Assembly (NCBI GenBank): GCA_019090455.1
Contig: JAHRWA010000016.1
Coordinates: forward strand, 1-64,000
DNA from: Pseudomonadales bacterium
GTDB lineage: Bacteria; Pseudomonadota; Gammaproteobacteria; Pseudomonadales; DC-out160
Direction: 5' to 3'
DNA: 64,000 nt
Below, one piece after another: positions 9,373 through 18,903 of the stretch (within the stretch, counting starts at the first letter, position 1; every line of letters begins with the position of its first letter). The notes beneath the pieces are model-generated. The model ran no database searches and was not told the DNA's origin. It saw nothing but the letters and a program-made list of their open reading frames with translations. A program made the translations under genes and the position numbers.

Positions 9373-9567
9373 GCAGTTTCCTTGCTAACAATACCTGCTT
9401 CAATAGGTATGAAAAGTGATGCGCTCCATGCGAATTTACGTCCAAGACCCGTATATCGTGGGTCATCCCTGTTTTTGATGTTAAGTGACGGAAAAAGATG
9501 TGGATAAGTATTGATCAAAAAGTGGGGGGCGAATAATAACCAATTTTAAGGAAAAATACAATGAACT

Positions 9568-9627
9568 CAGCCTCTTCCTCTGTTCCAGTGTTGGAGACAG
9601 AGTTGAGGCTGGAACTGAGGAAGGCTG
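9568..9627 (-). terminator. Long hairpin just after metG, possible terminator
   Basis: Arms at 9574-9588 and 9609-9623 match at 14 of 15 positions, and the stem can be lengthened by CAGCC/GGCTG with a 2-nt bulge. The loop is about 20 nt. On the minus strand it begins 4 bp after the metG stop. The T-rich stretch that follows (around 9551-9556) is not immediately adjacent, so it may work as an mRNA 3-prime stabiliser rather than a classic intrinsic terminator. Confidence 0.5.
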
Positions 9628-9630
9628 GAT

Positions 9631-11676
9631 TTACTTGATTCGCATACCAGGAACCGCGCCCTCATCAGGACTTAAAATCCAAATATCGTCACCACCGGGT
9701 CCGGCAGCCAGAACCATTCCTTCTGATACGCCAAAGCGCATTTTTCTCGGGGCTAGATTGGCAACCATTACCGTCAATCGACCCACCAAGTCCTCGGGTG
9801 CATAAGCAGATTTAATACCGGCAAATACCTGGCGTGTTTCCCCGCCCAGATCTAGCGTCAGCTGCAATAGCTTGTCCGCTTTCTTCACATGTGAGGCCTC
9901 GATAATTTTCGCTACGCGTAAATCCAGTTTGATGAAATCATCGTAATCAATGGTGTCGGCGATGGGCTCTTCAGTGATCGGGCTTTGGGCGGAGGCCGCT
10001 GTCGTTGATTGTCCTACCGCATTTTCTTGAACGATATCTTCTTTTGACGCCGCCATCATTTTATCGACGTTTTCTTTTTCCACGCGTTGCATTAGTGGCT
10101 TAAATTTGTTGATTTTGTGGCTGGTGAGATAGAGATCAGCATCTTGCCAGCAAAGGCTGTCAACGTTCAAAAAGGTCTCAGATTTCTCGGCGGTAATGGG
10201 TAATACGGGTTTAAGGTAGATCATCAGCAATCTGAACAAATTGATGCCGGTGGAACACACATCTTGTACTTCCGGTGCTTTACCTTCCTCTTTCGCCAAT
10301 ACCCAGGGTTTTGCTTCATCTATGTATTGGTTAGCGCGGTCAGCGAGTGCCATAATTTCTCTAATCGCTCTGCCGAATTCACGGTCTTCGTAAAGTTGCG
10401 CGATGACTTCTTTGCCGTCGGTGAATGCCTTAACCAGTTCAGGTTGGCTACAATGACTGCTGAGTTGACCGTCAAACTTCTTGGTAATAAAGCCAGCACA
10501 ACGACTCGCTATATTCACGAGTTTACCCACCAGGTCTGAATTCACCCGTTGGACAAAGTCGTCCATATTCAGATCCAGGTCGTCAACGCGATTATTGAGC
10601 TTTGCGGCGTAGTAGTAACGTAAGTGCTCAGGATTTAAGTATTCTCGAAAGGTGCCTGCTTTAATAAAGGTGCCGCGAGACTTCGACATCTTTTGCCCAT
10701 TCACAGTAACAAACCCATGAGAAAATATAGCGGTTGGTGTTCTGAATTCAGCACCTGATAACATGGCGGGCCAAAACAAGCCGTGAAAACTGACAATATC
10801 TTTGCCAATAAAGTGATACAGCTCTGTTGTGGAATCTTTATTCCAGTAGGTGTCAAAATCCAATCCGTCCGTGCGATCACACAAATTCTGGAAGCTAGCC
10901 ATGTAACCGATGGGGGCGTCTAACCAAACGTAAAAATACTTGCCCGGATAATTGGGGATTTCAAAGCCAAAGTAGGGCGCTTCTCGGGAGATATCCCATT
11001 GCTTTAATCCCGATTCAAACCACTCAGATAGCTTATTTGCGATTTGATCTTGCAGGTGGCCTGCGCGTATCCATTCTTGCAGCATTCCTTGAAATTTGGG
11101 TAGATCGAAAAATAGTTGAGTCGATTCTTTTTCAATGGGGATTGCGCCAGAAAGGGCAGAAACAGGATTCACTAATTCCGTGGCTGAATAGGTCGTACTG
11201 CACTTCTCGCAATTGTCACCGTATTGATCCGGCTCGCCGCATTTTGGACAGCCGCCTTTGACAAAACGGTCAGATAAAAATAGGCCTTTTTCGGGATCAA
11301 ATAGCTGAGTGATTTGGCGTTCGACAATATTGCCCTTGTCGTGATTTCGCTGATAAATCAGCTCAGACATTTTCCGATTTTCTTCAGAGTGCGTGGTATA
11401 GAAGTTATCAAATTTAATGTGAAAGCCTTCAAAATCAGCTTCATGTTCTGTTTTGACTTCCGCTATTAGCTCTTCTGGTGTTTTGCCTAGCTTTTCTGCT
11501 CTTAACATAATGGCCGTGCCATGGGCATCATCGGCACAAACAAAGATACAATTATGACCGCGCATATTTTGAAAACGTACCCAAATATCAGTTTGAATAT
11601 GTTCCAATAAGTGCCCTAAATGGATAGAGCCGTTGGCATAAGGGAGAGCGCTAGTGACTAATATCTGACGAGTCAT
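9631..11676 (-). CDS. metG: Methionyl-tRNA synthetase
   Basis: This enzyme charges initiator and elongator tRNA-Met in the cytoplasm. At 681 residues it is the long, dimeric form. The class I signature HLGH is at residues 19-22 and KMSKS is in [14 protein letters not shown] zinc knuckle uses C143, C146, C156 and C159 ([17 protein letters not shown]). The last 110 or so residues are the EMAP/Trbp111-type tRNA-binding domain ([12 protein letters not shown] to the end), joined by a low-complexity linker. The gene is divergent from mrp, as in many gammaproteobacteria. The 303 bp between the two starts probably holds both promoters, though none was picked out with confidence. Confidence 0.97.
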   Translation of the reverse strand: MTRQILVTSALPYANGSIHLGHLLEHIQTDIWVRFQNMRGHNCIFVCADDAHGTAIMLRAEKLGKTPEELIAEVKTEHEADFEGFHIKFDNFYTTHSEENRKMSELIYQRNHDKGNIVERQITQLFDPEKGLFLSDRFVKGGCPKCGEPDQYGDNCEKCSTTYSATELVNPVSALSGAIPIEKESTQLFFDLPKFQGMLQEWIRAGHLQDQIANKLSEWFESGLKQWDISREAPYFGFEIPNYPGKYFYVWLDAPIGYMASFQNLCDRTDGLDFDTYWNKDSTTELYHFIGKDIVSFHGLFWPAMLSGAEFRTPTAIFSHGFVTVNGQKMSKSRGTFIKAGTFREYLNPEHLRYYYAAKLNNRVDDLDLNMDDFVQRVNSDLVGKLVNIASRCAGFITKKFDGQLSSHCSQPELVKAFTDGKEVIAQLYEDREFGRAIREIMALADRANQYIDEAKPWVLAKEEGKAPEVQDVCSTGINLFRLLMIYLKPVLPITAEKSETFLNVDSLCWQDADLYLTSHKINKFKPLMQRVEKENVDKMMAASKEDIVQENAVGQSTTAASAQSPITEEPIADTIDYDDFIKLDLRVAKIIEASHVKKADKLLQLTLDLGGETRQVFAGIKSAYAPEDLVGRLTVMVANLAPRKMRFGVSEGMVLAAGPGGDDIWILSPDEGAVPGMRIK

Positions 11677-11979
11677 GAAGTGAAAGCCTTGTGTGTTTGA
11701 AATTTAACCTGAGATGCCGTGCGAGTGCCGTAATATACCGTCTACTCACGTTCAGTGCATTCAATATTAGCAGCAGTTTACGCGGTGAAGGGAGGGTAGC
11801 CCCCTTCAATTTGGAAATGCTAATAAATCTTGTATATCGACCAGTCTCTCTATACTGTTCAGCACCAACTGCTAGGAACCAAAACCGGTCTAAATCAGTC
11901 ACCAAAAACCATCGTCCATCATTCAGAATTCACTCTCTATCGATTCACAATCGGTCACCCACAATGTAAGGAATCGCTT

Positions 11980-13074
11980 ATGGCGCATCTCGATGAAAAT
12001 CAAGTTATTGAAATCTTAAATAATTGGATTGACCCTGAGCTGGGTGTTGATTTGGTTTCTGCGAAAGCAGTGCAAGCTGTTCGAATCGAAGACGACGCAG
12101 TGGCTGTTGATATTTCACTAGGCTTTGTTGCCTCGGAGGCTCTTGCTAATCGTCTTAAACAGGAAGTGGAAGCGGTATTGCAGCCATTGGCGGCTAGCGT
12201 TTCAGTTAATGTGTCCTGGTCTGTGCAGCCCTCAAATACCAACACTAATTTACCTTCCTTAACCGGTGTGAAAAATGTCATCGCCGTGGCTTCTGGTAAA
12301 GGGGGGGTGGGCAAATCCACTACCGCTGTGAATCTAGCACTAGCATTGAATCATCTTGGCGCAAAAGTGGGAATATTGGATGCGGATATCTATGGCCCAA
12401 GTCAGCCCATGATGTTGGGGATTCCTGAAGGGACTCACCCTGACGTCGTTGGTGAAAATAGTTTTGTTCCTGTTGCCGCACACGGTTTGCAGTCCATGTC
12501 GATTGGTTACCTCACCACAAAGAATACGCCGATGGTCTGGCGTGGCCCGATGGCAAGTGGCGCATTGCAGCAAATGCTCATGCAAACGCTCTGGAAAGAT
12601 GTGGACTACTTGATTGTTGATATGCCGCCAGGTACGGGCGACATTCAGCTGACCTTGGCACAAAAAGCACCTGTTGACGGAGCCGTTATTGTCACGACTC
12701 CCCAGGACATTGCTTTGCTTGATGCCAGAAAAGGCATCGAAATGTTTCGGAAAGTGAATATCCCAGTGATTGGAGTTGTGGAAAATATGGCAGTGCACAT
12801 CTGTAAAAACTGTGGTCAAGAAGAAACAATCTTTGGTGAGGGCGGTGGAGAAAAGGTAGCGCTCCAATATGACACGACTGTTTTAGGGCAATTGCCATTA
12901 TCACTCGCTATACGTCAAATGAGTGATGCTGGTCAGCCGACTGTGGCATCTGATCCGGATGGGCCCGAAGCACAATTGTTTTTGAGCACAGCGCAGAAGT
13001 TAGCGGTGGCGCTTTGGGCCAAAGATATTCAATCAGCAGGTGGGTTTCCCTCTATCTCCATATCCGATGATTAA
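11980..13074 (+). CDS. apbC: Iron-sulfur cluster carrier protein Mrp/ApbC
   Basis: This P-loop ATPase of the Mrp/Nbp35 type holds and transfers [4Fe-4S] clusters to apoproteins. Residues 1-80 form a MIP18/DUF59 domain, and the deviant Walker A GKGGVGKST is at 106-114. IVDMPPGTGD is the Walker B region, and the C-x2-C pair in ICKNCGQ bridges the cluster between subunits. I chose the ATG at 11980 (MAHLDEN), which has AGGA 7 nt upstream. The frame is open back to 11830, but those 50 extra residues have no family counterpart. In this window it is a plausible helper for the many iron-sulfur proteins (RnfB, RnfC, Nth, fumarase). Confidence 0.95.
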   Translation: MAHLDENQVIEILNNWIDPELGVDLVSAKAVQAVRIEDDAVAVDISLGFVASEALANRLKQEVEAVLQPLAASVSVNVSWSVQPSNTNTNLPSLTGVKNVIAVASGKGGVGKSTTAVNLALALNHLGAKVGILDADIYGPSQPMMLGIPEGTHPDVVGENSFVPVAAHGLQSMSIGYLTTKNTPMVWRGPMASGALQQMLMQTLWKDVDYLIVDMPPGTGDIQLTLAQKAPVDGAVIVTTPQDIALLDARKGIEMFRKVNIPVIGVVENMAVHICKNCGQEETIFGEGGGEKVALQYDTTVLGQLPLSLAIRQMSDAGQPTVASDPDGPEAQLFLSTAQKLAVALWAKDIQSAGGFPSISISDD

Positions 13075-13184
13075 TTCGAGATATTGATGATTGAATTTGA
13101 GGCCGATAAAAAGAGATAAATAGAAAGAAAGAAATTAAGACCTAGTTAGGTCTTTCAATAAAATTTGAAATTGAGAGTTAAATA

Positions 13185-13751
13185 ATGAGTGTAAAACCTG
13201 ATAAATGGATTCGCCGAATGGCAACAGAGCATGCGATGATTGAGCCATTTCAGCCTGGCCAAGTGAGAGAGGGGGAAAACGGTCGCGTCATTTCCTACGG
13301 CACGTCAAGTTACGGTTATGATGTGCGTTGTGCTGATGAGTTTAAGGTTTTTACCAATATCAATTCCGCAACGGTGGACCCCAAAGCATTTGATGAAAAT
13401 AGTTTTGTCGATGTTAAAAGCGATGTCTGTGTCATTCCGCCAAATTCATTTGCACTGGCAAGAACCGTAGAATACTTCCGTATCCCACGTACTGTGCTGA
13501 CTATTTGCTTAGGGAAATCGACGTATGCGCGTTGCGGCATCATTGTGAATGTGACGCCGCTAGAGCCTGAGTGGGAAGGGCATGTGACTTTAGAGTTTTC
13601 GAATACGACGTCATTACCCGCAAAAATTTACGCCAATGAAGGTGTTGCGCAGATGCTATTTTTTGAGTCCGATGAGGAGTGTGAAGTTTCCTATAAGGAT
13701 CGCGGTGGGAAATATATGAAGCAGCAAGGCGTTACTCTGCCTAAAGCATAG
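13185..13751 (+). CDS. dcd: dCTP deaminase
   Basis: Dcd converts dCTP to dUTP, feeding dTTP synthesis. The 188-residue length matches the Pseudomonas-type enzyme. The catalytic core is visible as [20 protein letters not shown] followed by [12 protein letters not shown], which holds the conserved Arg, catalytic Glu and substrate-binding segments. The C-terminal [19 protein letters not shown] closes over the nucleotide. It follows mrp by 110 bp on the same strand, an adjacency seen widely in gammaproteobacteria. That gap is A-rich and shows no clear terminator. Confidence 0.96.
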   Translation: MSVKPDKWIRRMATEHAMIEPFQPGQVREGENGRVISYGTSSYGYDVRCADEFKVFTNINSATVDPKAFDENSFVDVKSDVCVIPPNSFALARTVEYFRIPRTVLTICLGKSTYARCGIIVNVTPLEPEWEGHVTLEFSNTTSLPAKIYANEGVAQMLFFESDEECEVSYKDRGGKYMKQQGVTLPKA

Positions 13752-13761
13752 TGGGGTTATT

Positions 13762-13848
13762 ATGGATGAAAAAAACAATCGTAACGTTGCCGTAAAACTT
13801 AGAAAGTTATCTGAATTTTATGTTGAAGTTAGCCTAACCCAACAATAG
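13762..13848 (+). CDS. Possible 28-residue peptide between dcd and csp
   Basis: An ATG at 13762, preceded by GGGG, opens a 28-codon frame (MDEKNNRNVAVKLRKLSEFY then VEVSLTQQ) ending at 13848. It is charged and could form an amphipathic helix. Its end overlaps the first hairpin downstream of dcd. No family is recognised and the ribosome site is weak, so it may not be real. Confidence 0.15.
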   Translation: MDEKNNRNVAVKLRKLSEFYVEVSLTQQ

Positions 13849-13880
13849 AATGTTGGTGACCTCAAATCTGGGGTTTTCAT
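13839..13880 (+). terminator. Hairpin pair downstream of dcd
   Basis: CCAACA/TGTTGG (13839-13844 and 13851-13856) is a perfect 6 bp stem with a 6-nt loop. A second stem ACCTC/GGGGT follows at about 13859-13874 and runs into TTTTCATTTT. The second is the better intrinsic terminator candidate and would separate dcd from the cold-shock gene. Confidence 0.45.
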
Positions 13881-13930
13881 TTTAGTCACATCAGTGGTTA
13901 CATTGATACAAAACGGGAGTAAAGGGTGTT

Positions 13931-14143
13931 ATGTCAGAAGAATCAGTCACCGGTACCGTTAAGTGGTTTAACGACGATAAAGGGTTCGGTTTTATAGAAC
14001 GCGAACCCGGAAAAGATGTGTTTGTTCATTTCCGTGCAATCAACGGTACAGGTCGCCGTACTTTGAGTGAAGGTCAACAGGTAACCTTCGACGTGACTCA
14101 AGGTGAAAAAGGACCTCAAGCAGACAACGTAACACCACAATAG
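13931..14143 (+). CDS. Cold-shock domain protein (CspA family)
   Basis: This 70-residue single OB-fold protein binds single-stranded RNA and DNA and melts mRNA structure. Both RNA-binding motifs are present: KGFGFIE (RNP1) and DVFVHF (RNP2), preceded by the conserved [12 protein letters not shown] start. The end [14 protein letters not shown] matches the CspA/CspD class. It is monocistronic, with hairpins on both sides. The long leader after dcd could carry cold-responsive structure, as in other csp genes, but that is not shown here. Confidence 0.95.
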   Translation: MSEESVTGTVKWFNDDKGFGFIEREPGKDVFVHFRAINGTGRRTLSEGQQVTFDVTQGEKGPQADNVTPQ

Positions 14144-14218
14144 GTTTTTGTGGAGAGTTATGGATTGTTGTTTTGAGTGTTGTTGTGAGTGATAAAAAAC
14201 ATAGCTTTCAGTGTTTGT

Positions 14219-14250
14219 GGCGGGTTTTTAGTGAACGATTGAAACCTGCC
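14219..14250. other. Inverted repeat between convergent csp and DUF3108 genes
   Basis: GGCGGGTTT (14219-14227) and AAACCTGCC (14242-14250) pair at 8 of 9 positions plus one G-U. It sits between two converging genes, where a bidirectional terminator is expected, but neither strand has a T-tract after the stem. Confidence 0.35.
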
Positions 14251-14262
14251 GCATACTGAGAA

Positions 14263-15045
14263 CTATTTTAGTTTCTTAAGTGTAATAACGAAGCTTTGCT
14301 CAACTTTATCCGGATTGTTCCTTTCTCTTTTTTCTTGTTCTAGTCTAATAAGTAGATAATCCAGTTCTGGTGCTAGCCACAATGTAGTGGATCGCCTGTC
14401 TTCACTTTTTCTTGTTCGTTCTAGTTTGAGTGCTTTGATCGTGCCGATGCCTGTTTCTATGTTTTCCTCTGCAGTGACGGTAAAATGATGCTCCTTGATA
14501 ATATCTCTATCTGCTATTTGAATTGAGAAGCTCTTATGTCCTGCTTTTAGGTGGCAACGAACGGCGAGGTGTTCGCTGAGCTTATCGGTTAGCTCTCCCT
14601 GCCATGTAAAGCGACTTTCGAGTTCTTTATCTTGATATACGGCTTCTCGTTTTTCCCAATTGAAGAGAGTGGTACGGTTGCGATCTTTGCTAAGCCCTTT
14701 TCTTTGGTAGTTATAACGTGAAGGGCGTATTGTGCATTTCTGTGTGTCGAACCAGCTGAAATCGGACTGTTCGTTAATGGAGGTGAACATTGATTTCGCT
14801 TGCATAGAAAATCGATAGATATCCTTTTCTAAGCGCAAAGTTCGAACGGCTTTTCCTTTGAAAGGTATGCCTTTTGCGCGGGCAATATAATGGGCCTGAA
14901 AAGGTGGGATGGGGGAGAGGCTATTAGTTTCATTGTCGGTTGTGTCCGCCACTGAATCTGCCGATATGACAGTGGTGGAGAATATTGTGAAAAAACCAGC
15001 TAGGAGGAAAGAGGTAAAGTGACTCCCTAATAAGGGGTTTTTCAT
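14263..15045 (-). CDS. DUF3108 exported protein
   Basis: This 260-residue protein has an N-terminal signal peptide (hydrophobic stretch around residues 12-29, with a likely cut near SADS). A soluble beta-rich domain follows that matches DUF3108: FQAHYIARAKGIPFKGKAVRTL at its start, then a middle W-x-G-E-L-TDKLSEH segment and the final YLLIRLEQE. The molecular function of this family is not established; its members are periplasmic. The position right after purN on the same strand (15 bp) is conserved in pseudomonads and relatives, so it probably shares the purM-purN transcript, although no role in purine synthesis is evident. Confidence 0.85.
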   Translation of the reverse strand: MKNPLLGSHFTSFLLAGFFTIFSTTVISADSVADTTDNETNSLSPIPPFQAHYIARAKGIPFKGKAVRTLRLEKDIYRFSMQAKSMFTSINEQSDFSWFDTQKCTIRPSRYNYQRKGLSKDRNRTTLFNWEKREAVYQDKELESRFTWQGELTDKLSEHLAVRCHLKAGHKSFSIQIADRDIIKEHHFTVTAEENIETGIGTIKALKLERTRKSEDRRSTTLWLAPELDYLLIRLEQEKRERNNPDKVEQSFVITLKKLK

Positions 15046-15060
15046 TTTTTTGCCTACTCC

Positions 15061-15774
15061 TCACATATCATCGAGTACATCGTCTGTTGGTCGCTGCCCT
15101 TGCGAGGCAAGGTTCGCTCCATCCAATGTAGCTACATTATCGATCATTGTCAGTCTTTTTAGGCTAAACCACTGTATACAGAGCGGTAATAACTTGTGCT
15201 CTTTTTTTCTGACCTTGGATTCTAGGGTTTGTGCTGTATCGGTGGAATCAATTTTTACGGCAGCTTGTGCTATGACAGGACCCCCATCAAGTTCCTCAGT
15301 GACAAAATGCACGCTACAACCATGTTCTAAATCACCTGCGTCAATTGCTCTTTGGTGAGTATTTAATCCTTGGTATTTCGGGAGTAATGAGGGATGCACG
15401 TTTATTAATTTACCGATTAAGCTGCGCACAAAACCAGGAGTCAAAATGCGCATGAATCCCGCTAGTATGACTAGGTCTGGTTGGTAGCTTTGTACTTTTT
15501 CGAGTAAGGCATTATCAAAGGCCTCGCGATTTTCATATTGTTTGTGGTCTAGACAAATCGCAGGGATACCTTGTTGGGCCGCGCGTTCTAGTCCATATGC
15601 ATTAGGGCGATTACTGATGACAGCACGAATAGTGGCGTGATGAACCTTGTTGTTATTGATGGCCTGAATGATTGAATCTAAATTGCTGCCATTACCTGAA
15701 ATCAGTATGACTAGGGACACCTCACCCTTGGGAGAAGGAAAGGTGCTACCCGATGGCTTAGGAGGCTGCGTCAC
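15061..15774 (-). CDS. purN: Phosphoribosylglycinamide formyltransferase 1
   Basis: PurN transfers the formyl group from 10-formyl-tetrahydrofolate to GAR, the third step of purine synthesis. The nucleotide loop ISGNGSNLDSII is near residue 25. The folate-binding and catalytic region is INVHPSLLPKYQGLNTH, with the catalytic His and Asn-bearing segments, and HFVTEELDGGPVIAQAAV includes the catalytic Asp. The protein is 237 residues, about 20 longer than usual, because of a proline-rich N-terminal leader and a C-terminal tail. It follows purM by 5 bp. Confidence 0.95.
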   Translation of the reverse strand: MTQPPKPSGSTFPSPKGEVSLVILISGNGSNLDSIIQAINNNKVHHATIRAVISNRPNAYGLERAAQQGIPAICLDHKQYENREAFDNALLEKVQSYQPDLVILAGFMRILTPGFVRSLIGKLINVHPSLLPKYQGLNTHQRAIDAGDLEHGCSVHFVTEELDGGPVIAQAAVKIDSTDTAQTLESKVRKKEHKLLPLCIQWFSLKRLTMIDNVATLDGANLASQGQRPTDDVLDDM

Positions 15775-15779
15775 GTGGG

Positions 15780-16835
15780 TTAGCTTAAATCACTTAAGGT
15801 GACATACGGTTTTCCGCTAGAACTGGGATTAATCGAGCCTAAAATCCATGCCGTTTCTCCTGCTTTTTTCAGGGTGCTAATGGCTTTTTCAGCCTGATCA
15901 CCCGGTACAGCGATAGCCAATCCAATTCCGCAATTAAACGTGCGGTACATTTCTTCTGTTTCGACGTTGCCCTGGTCTTGTAGCCATTTAAAAATATCAG
16001 GCCACTGCCAGCTGCTGGTATCAATGACAGCTTTGGTATCTTGGGATAACACCCTGGGAATATTTTCAGGAAGGCCGCCGCCAGTAATATGGGCGATGGC
16101 GTTAACCTTAACGGTTTTTAAAAGCTCAAGAATAGGTTTGACGTAGATACGAGTCGGAGTCAATAAAACTTCACCTAGTGTGCTGTCACCAAAAGGTTGA
16201 TTCAGAGGGCTGTTGCTCACTTCTAGAATTTTGCGTATTAGTGAATAGCCGTTTGAGTGTGGCCCTGAAGCCGCTACGCCTATGAGTGTGTTGCCTGCAG
16301 CAACGTTGTCGCTGGTAATAATTTTTGATTTTTCCACAACCCCAACGCAGAACCCCGCTAAATCATAATCTTCATCTTGGTACATACCCGGCATTTCTGC
16401 GGTTTCCCCGCCGGCCAGTGCGCAACCGGCTAGTTCACAGCCTTTTCCTATGCCCATAACCACTTGTTCGGCGCTTTCCACGTTGAGTTTGCCGGTGGCG
16501 AAATAGTCTAAGAAAAAAAGAGGCTCGGCACCGGTGACAATGAGATCGTTTACACACATTGCCACCAGGTCTATACCAATGGTGTCATGCTTGTTGAGCT
16601 CAGTGGCGAGCTTTAATTTGGTGCCGACTCCATCGGTGCCAGAAACCAATATCGGTTCATCGTATTCTTTCGGGATTTCACATAGGGCCCCGAAGCCGCC
16701 AAGACCCCCCATCATTTCTGGCCTACGCGTTTTTTTCGCTATGCCTTTGATCCTTTGTACGAGATCATTCCCCGCGTCGATGTCAACTCCAGCATCTTTA
16801 TAGCTTAAAGATTGAGATTTAGATTTGTCGCTCAT
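15780..16835 (-). CDS. purM: Phosphoribosylformylglycinamidine cyclo-ligase
   Basis: PurM closes the imidazole ring to give AIR in the fifth step of purine synthesis, using ATP. Signatures of the AIR synthase family are [16 protein letters not shown] at the start, [14 protein letters not shown] (ATP site), the [22 protein letters not shown] loop and [13 protein letters not shown] start at the ATG at 16835 (MSDKSKS), giving the normal length of about 351 residues. The frame is open 29 codons further upstream, but that stretch has no family counterpart. It leads the purM-purN-DUF3108 transcript and is divergent from the DUF2066 gene; the 230 bp between them should hold both promoters. Confidence 0.95.
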   Translation of the reverse strand: MSDKSKSQSLSYKDAGVDIDAGNDLVQRIKGIAKKTRRPEMMGGLGGFGALCEIPKEYDEPILVSGTDGVGTKLKLATELNKHDTIGIDLVAMCVNDLIVTGAEPLFFLDYFATGKLNVESAEQVVMGIGKGCELAGCALAGGETAEMPGMYQDEDYDLAGFCVGVVEKSKIITSDNVAAGNTLIGVAASGPHSNGYSLIRKILEVSNSPLNQPFGDSTLGEVLLTPTRIYVKPILELLKTVKVNAIAHITGGGLPENIPRVLSQDTKAVIDTSSWQWPDIFKWLQDQGNVETEEMYRTFNCGIGLAIAVPGDQAEKAISTLKKAGETAWILGSINPSSSGKPYVTLSDLS

Positions 16836-17067
16836 GCGGTAATCGCCTATATAGTGGTGTTGCAGTCGGTGGGCTGATAGTCCGTTGCTTGTGGCTTTCA
16901 GTATAGAATAGTGCAAAATCAACAGGCTTCTAAAAAAGCGCAGTATTGTACCAAGCTACGCTATAGACTGATAGCGGTGGAAGTCGCAAGCTTCAGCGAT
17001 TATTTCTGTACTGGGCTTTAAGTATCCTTGATACAATTTAGCAACAGCATTAAATAGGATGGTGCGT

Positions 17068-18315
17068 GTGAAAAATGACCAAAAAATCCGAAATGATCGG
17101 GAATCAAATCAATACAAGGTATTACGTTTTCGATATCTGTTAGCTGTCATTTTGCTATTGGTGTTGCCGGTATCCTTGCCGGCAGTCAATCTCAAGGGTC
17201 TCTACAGTGCAGATGTATTGGTCATTGACCAATCGCGATCAAAACGAACGGCTGCAGCGCAAGATGCATTGGCTGAGGTGTTAATTCGAGTGAGTGGTTC
17301 ATCTCAAATATTATTAGATCAACAGATTCGAAAGGAGCTGCTGAGGCCTGAAAAATATTTGTTGCAATATAGCTATGTCCAAACCGATCAAATTCTGTTA
17401 AATCGAGCGAATGAAGAGGTGCTGGCCAAGCGACTGTTACTTTCATTCGATCCAAGCTTAGTACTAAGAACCTTAAAAGAAGCCCAACTGCCAATTTGGG
17501 GCTCCAATCGAGCACGTGTATTGGTCTGGTGGGGGGTTGAAAATGAAGGTGATCGCTATCTTCTCAGTGCGGATGAAAATGACCCAGTGCAAACCGGCTC
17601 CGGTCGATCCGTGAAAAAACATGACGGTATCGTTGAAAGAGGAGTCGTCGAGCGACTTTACAAAGAGACGATTCGGCGGGGGGTGCCCATCACCATCCCT
17701 TTGATGGATTTGCAGGATTCAACCACTGTCAGTACGAGTGATGTTTGGGGTTTTTTTACTGAAAATATTGAAGTTGCATCTAGACGTTATGGTCCCGAAG
17801 CCATTTTAATAGGACGTGCTATGCCTTCGTTGAACGGCGAGTGGTTGGGTAGTTGGATGCTATTGTTGGACGGTCAAAGTTATTGGTATGAGGGCACGGC
17901 TGGATCGGTGGATTATTTGCTGGCCGAAGCGGTGGATAATATTGCTGAAAAACTTGCCGAGAAATATGCGGTTATTATTAGAGAGGATTCTTCTTTCGGT
18001 ATCAATTTGAAGGTCTTTGATATTCATGAGTTGAAGGATTACGCTGCAGTCTCCTCGTATCTCGATGCATTGGTGCCTGTTCGTAGAGCCCATTTGCGAC
18101 AAGTTGAGGGGGATGTTTTGACGTTTAATATCCAGTTGGATGGCGATACGGAGCAACTAAAACAAGCGATTGCACTGAATGATAATTTGATACCTGTGGT
18201 TGGAGCACCTTTGTTTGTGAGTCAACCTAATGATAAGTTGGTGCCGGAAGGTTACGTTAGTGCCGAACAGCCAACCAAGGAGCCACATCTACAATATCGC
18301 TGGGTTGCCGATTAG
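17068..18315 (+). CDS. DUF2066 protein, predicted periplasmic
   Basis: This protein of about 415 residues has an N-terminal hydrophobic segment (YLLAVILLLVLPVSLPA) that acts as a signal peptide or anchor. The DUF2066 pattern follows: LYSADVLV, then RTAAAQDALAEVLIRVSGS and LLLSFDPSLVLRTLKEAQLPIWG. Function is unknown in the family. I prefer the GTG at 17068, which has AGGA 8 nt upstream, over the ATG at 17059, which has no ribosome site at a workable distance. The order DUF2066, CDP-alcohol phosphatidyltransferase, hda, facing purM, is conserved in many gammaproteobacteria. It is 24 bp upstream of the next gene, so the three are probably one operon. Confidence 0.85.
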   Translation: MKNDQKIRNDRESNQYKVLRFRYLLAVILLLVLPVSLPAVNLKGLYSADVLVIDQSRSKRTAAAQDALAEVLIRVSGSSQILLDQQIRKELLRPEKYLLQYSYVQTDQILLNRANEEVLAKRLLLSFDPSLVLRTLKEAQLPIWGSNRARVLVWWGVENEGDRYLLSADENDPVQTGSGRSVKKHDGIVERGVVERLYKETIRRGVPITIPLMDLQDSTTVSTSDVWGFFTENIEVASRRYGPEAILIGRAMPSLNGEWLGSWMLLLDGQSYWYEGTAGSVDYLLAEAVDNIAEKLAEKYAVIIREDSSFGINLKVFDIHELKDYAAVSSYLDALVPVRRAHLRQVEGDVLTFNIQLDGDTEQLKQAIALNDNLIPVVGAPLFVSQPNDKLVPEGYVSAEQPTKEPHLQYRWVAD

Positions 18316-18339
18316 AAATGATTCGCAGAAGGATTTAAT

Positions 18340-18903
18340 ATGCAATGGAGTTTGCTGCCGAACGCGATCACTATTTTTCGAATAGTACTCATTATACCTG
18401 TGGTATCGGCATTGTTATCTGAGGATTTTTTAGCGGCATTACTGTTGTTTTTCATCGCAGGGGCATCTGATGGCTTGGATGGGTTTCTGGCTCGCCGATA
18501 TGATTGGTCTAGTGAATTTGGTGCGTTAGTCGATCCGCTAGCCGATAAAATATTACTGGTTTTTACGTATATTGCGCTGGCGATTATTGGCATTTTTCCA
18601 ATTTGGTTTGTTGTGATAGTCGTTGCACGGGATGTATTAGTGTTGGGTGGAGTTGTTTTCTATAGTTTGTTTTGGGAGCCAGTTAAAGGGCGGCCTACTT
18701 TGATGGGGAAAGCCTGTACCTTTGTTCAGATTGGGTTTGGGTTGATCACCGTTTTTCAGTTGGCCGTCGTAGCGTTGCCGAGTTGGGTGCAGACAGGGGG
18801 TATTTATATTGTGGTTGTGCTTTGTTTTATCAGTGGTGCTCAATATGCCTGGATTGGTGTGACGAAGGTGCGCGAAGTTAATTTAGAAGCGAGAAACTCT
18901 TGA
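18340..18903 (+). CDS. CDP-alcohol phosphatidyltransferase family protein
   Basis: This 187-residue inner-membrane enzyme transfers a phosphatidyl group from a CDP-activated lipid to an alcohol. The full catalytic signature is visible: S-DGLDGFLARR, then EFGALVDPLADK, matching D-G-x2-D-G-x2-A-R-x8-G-x3-D-x3-D. About five hydrophobic helices are seen. It resembles PgsA (glycerophosphate acceptor), but the acceptor of this hda-linked paralogue is not certain. AGAAGGATT precedes the ATG. The stop TGA overlaps the TTG start of hda. Confidence 0.88.
   Translation: MQWSLLPNAITIFRIVLIIPVVSALLSEDFLAALLLFFIAGASDGLDGFLARRYDWSSEFGALVDPLADKILLVFTYIALAIIGIFPIWFVVIVVARDVLVLGGVVFYSLFWEPVKGRPTLMGKACTFVQIGFGLITVFQLAVVALPSWVQTGGIYIVVVLCFISGAQYAWIGVTKVREVNLEARNS

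Noticed and set aside
11830-11979. N-terminal extension of Mrp
   Set aside because: The 50 extra residues have no counterpart in the family, and the ATG at 11980 has a well-placed AGGA.
12340-12867. 175-residue antisense frame inside mrp
   Set aside because: It lies wholly opposite a well-supported gene, has no ribosome site and is rich in His/Arg/Cys typical of a shadow frame.
14219-14250. Classic intrinsic terminator after the cold-shock gene
   Set aside because: The stem is good but no T-tract follows on either strand, so it is listed only as an inverted repeat.
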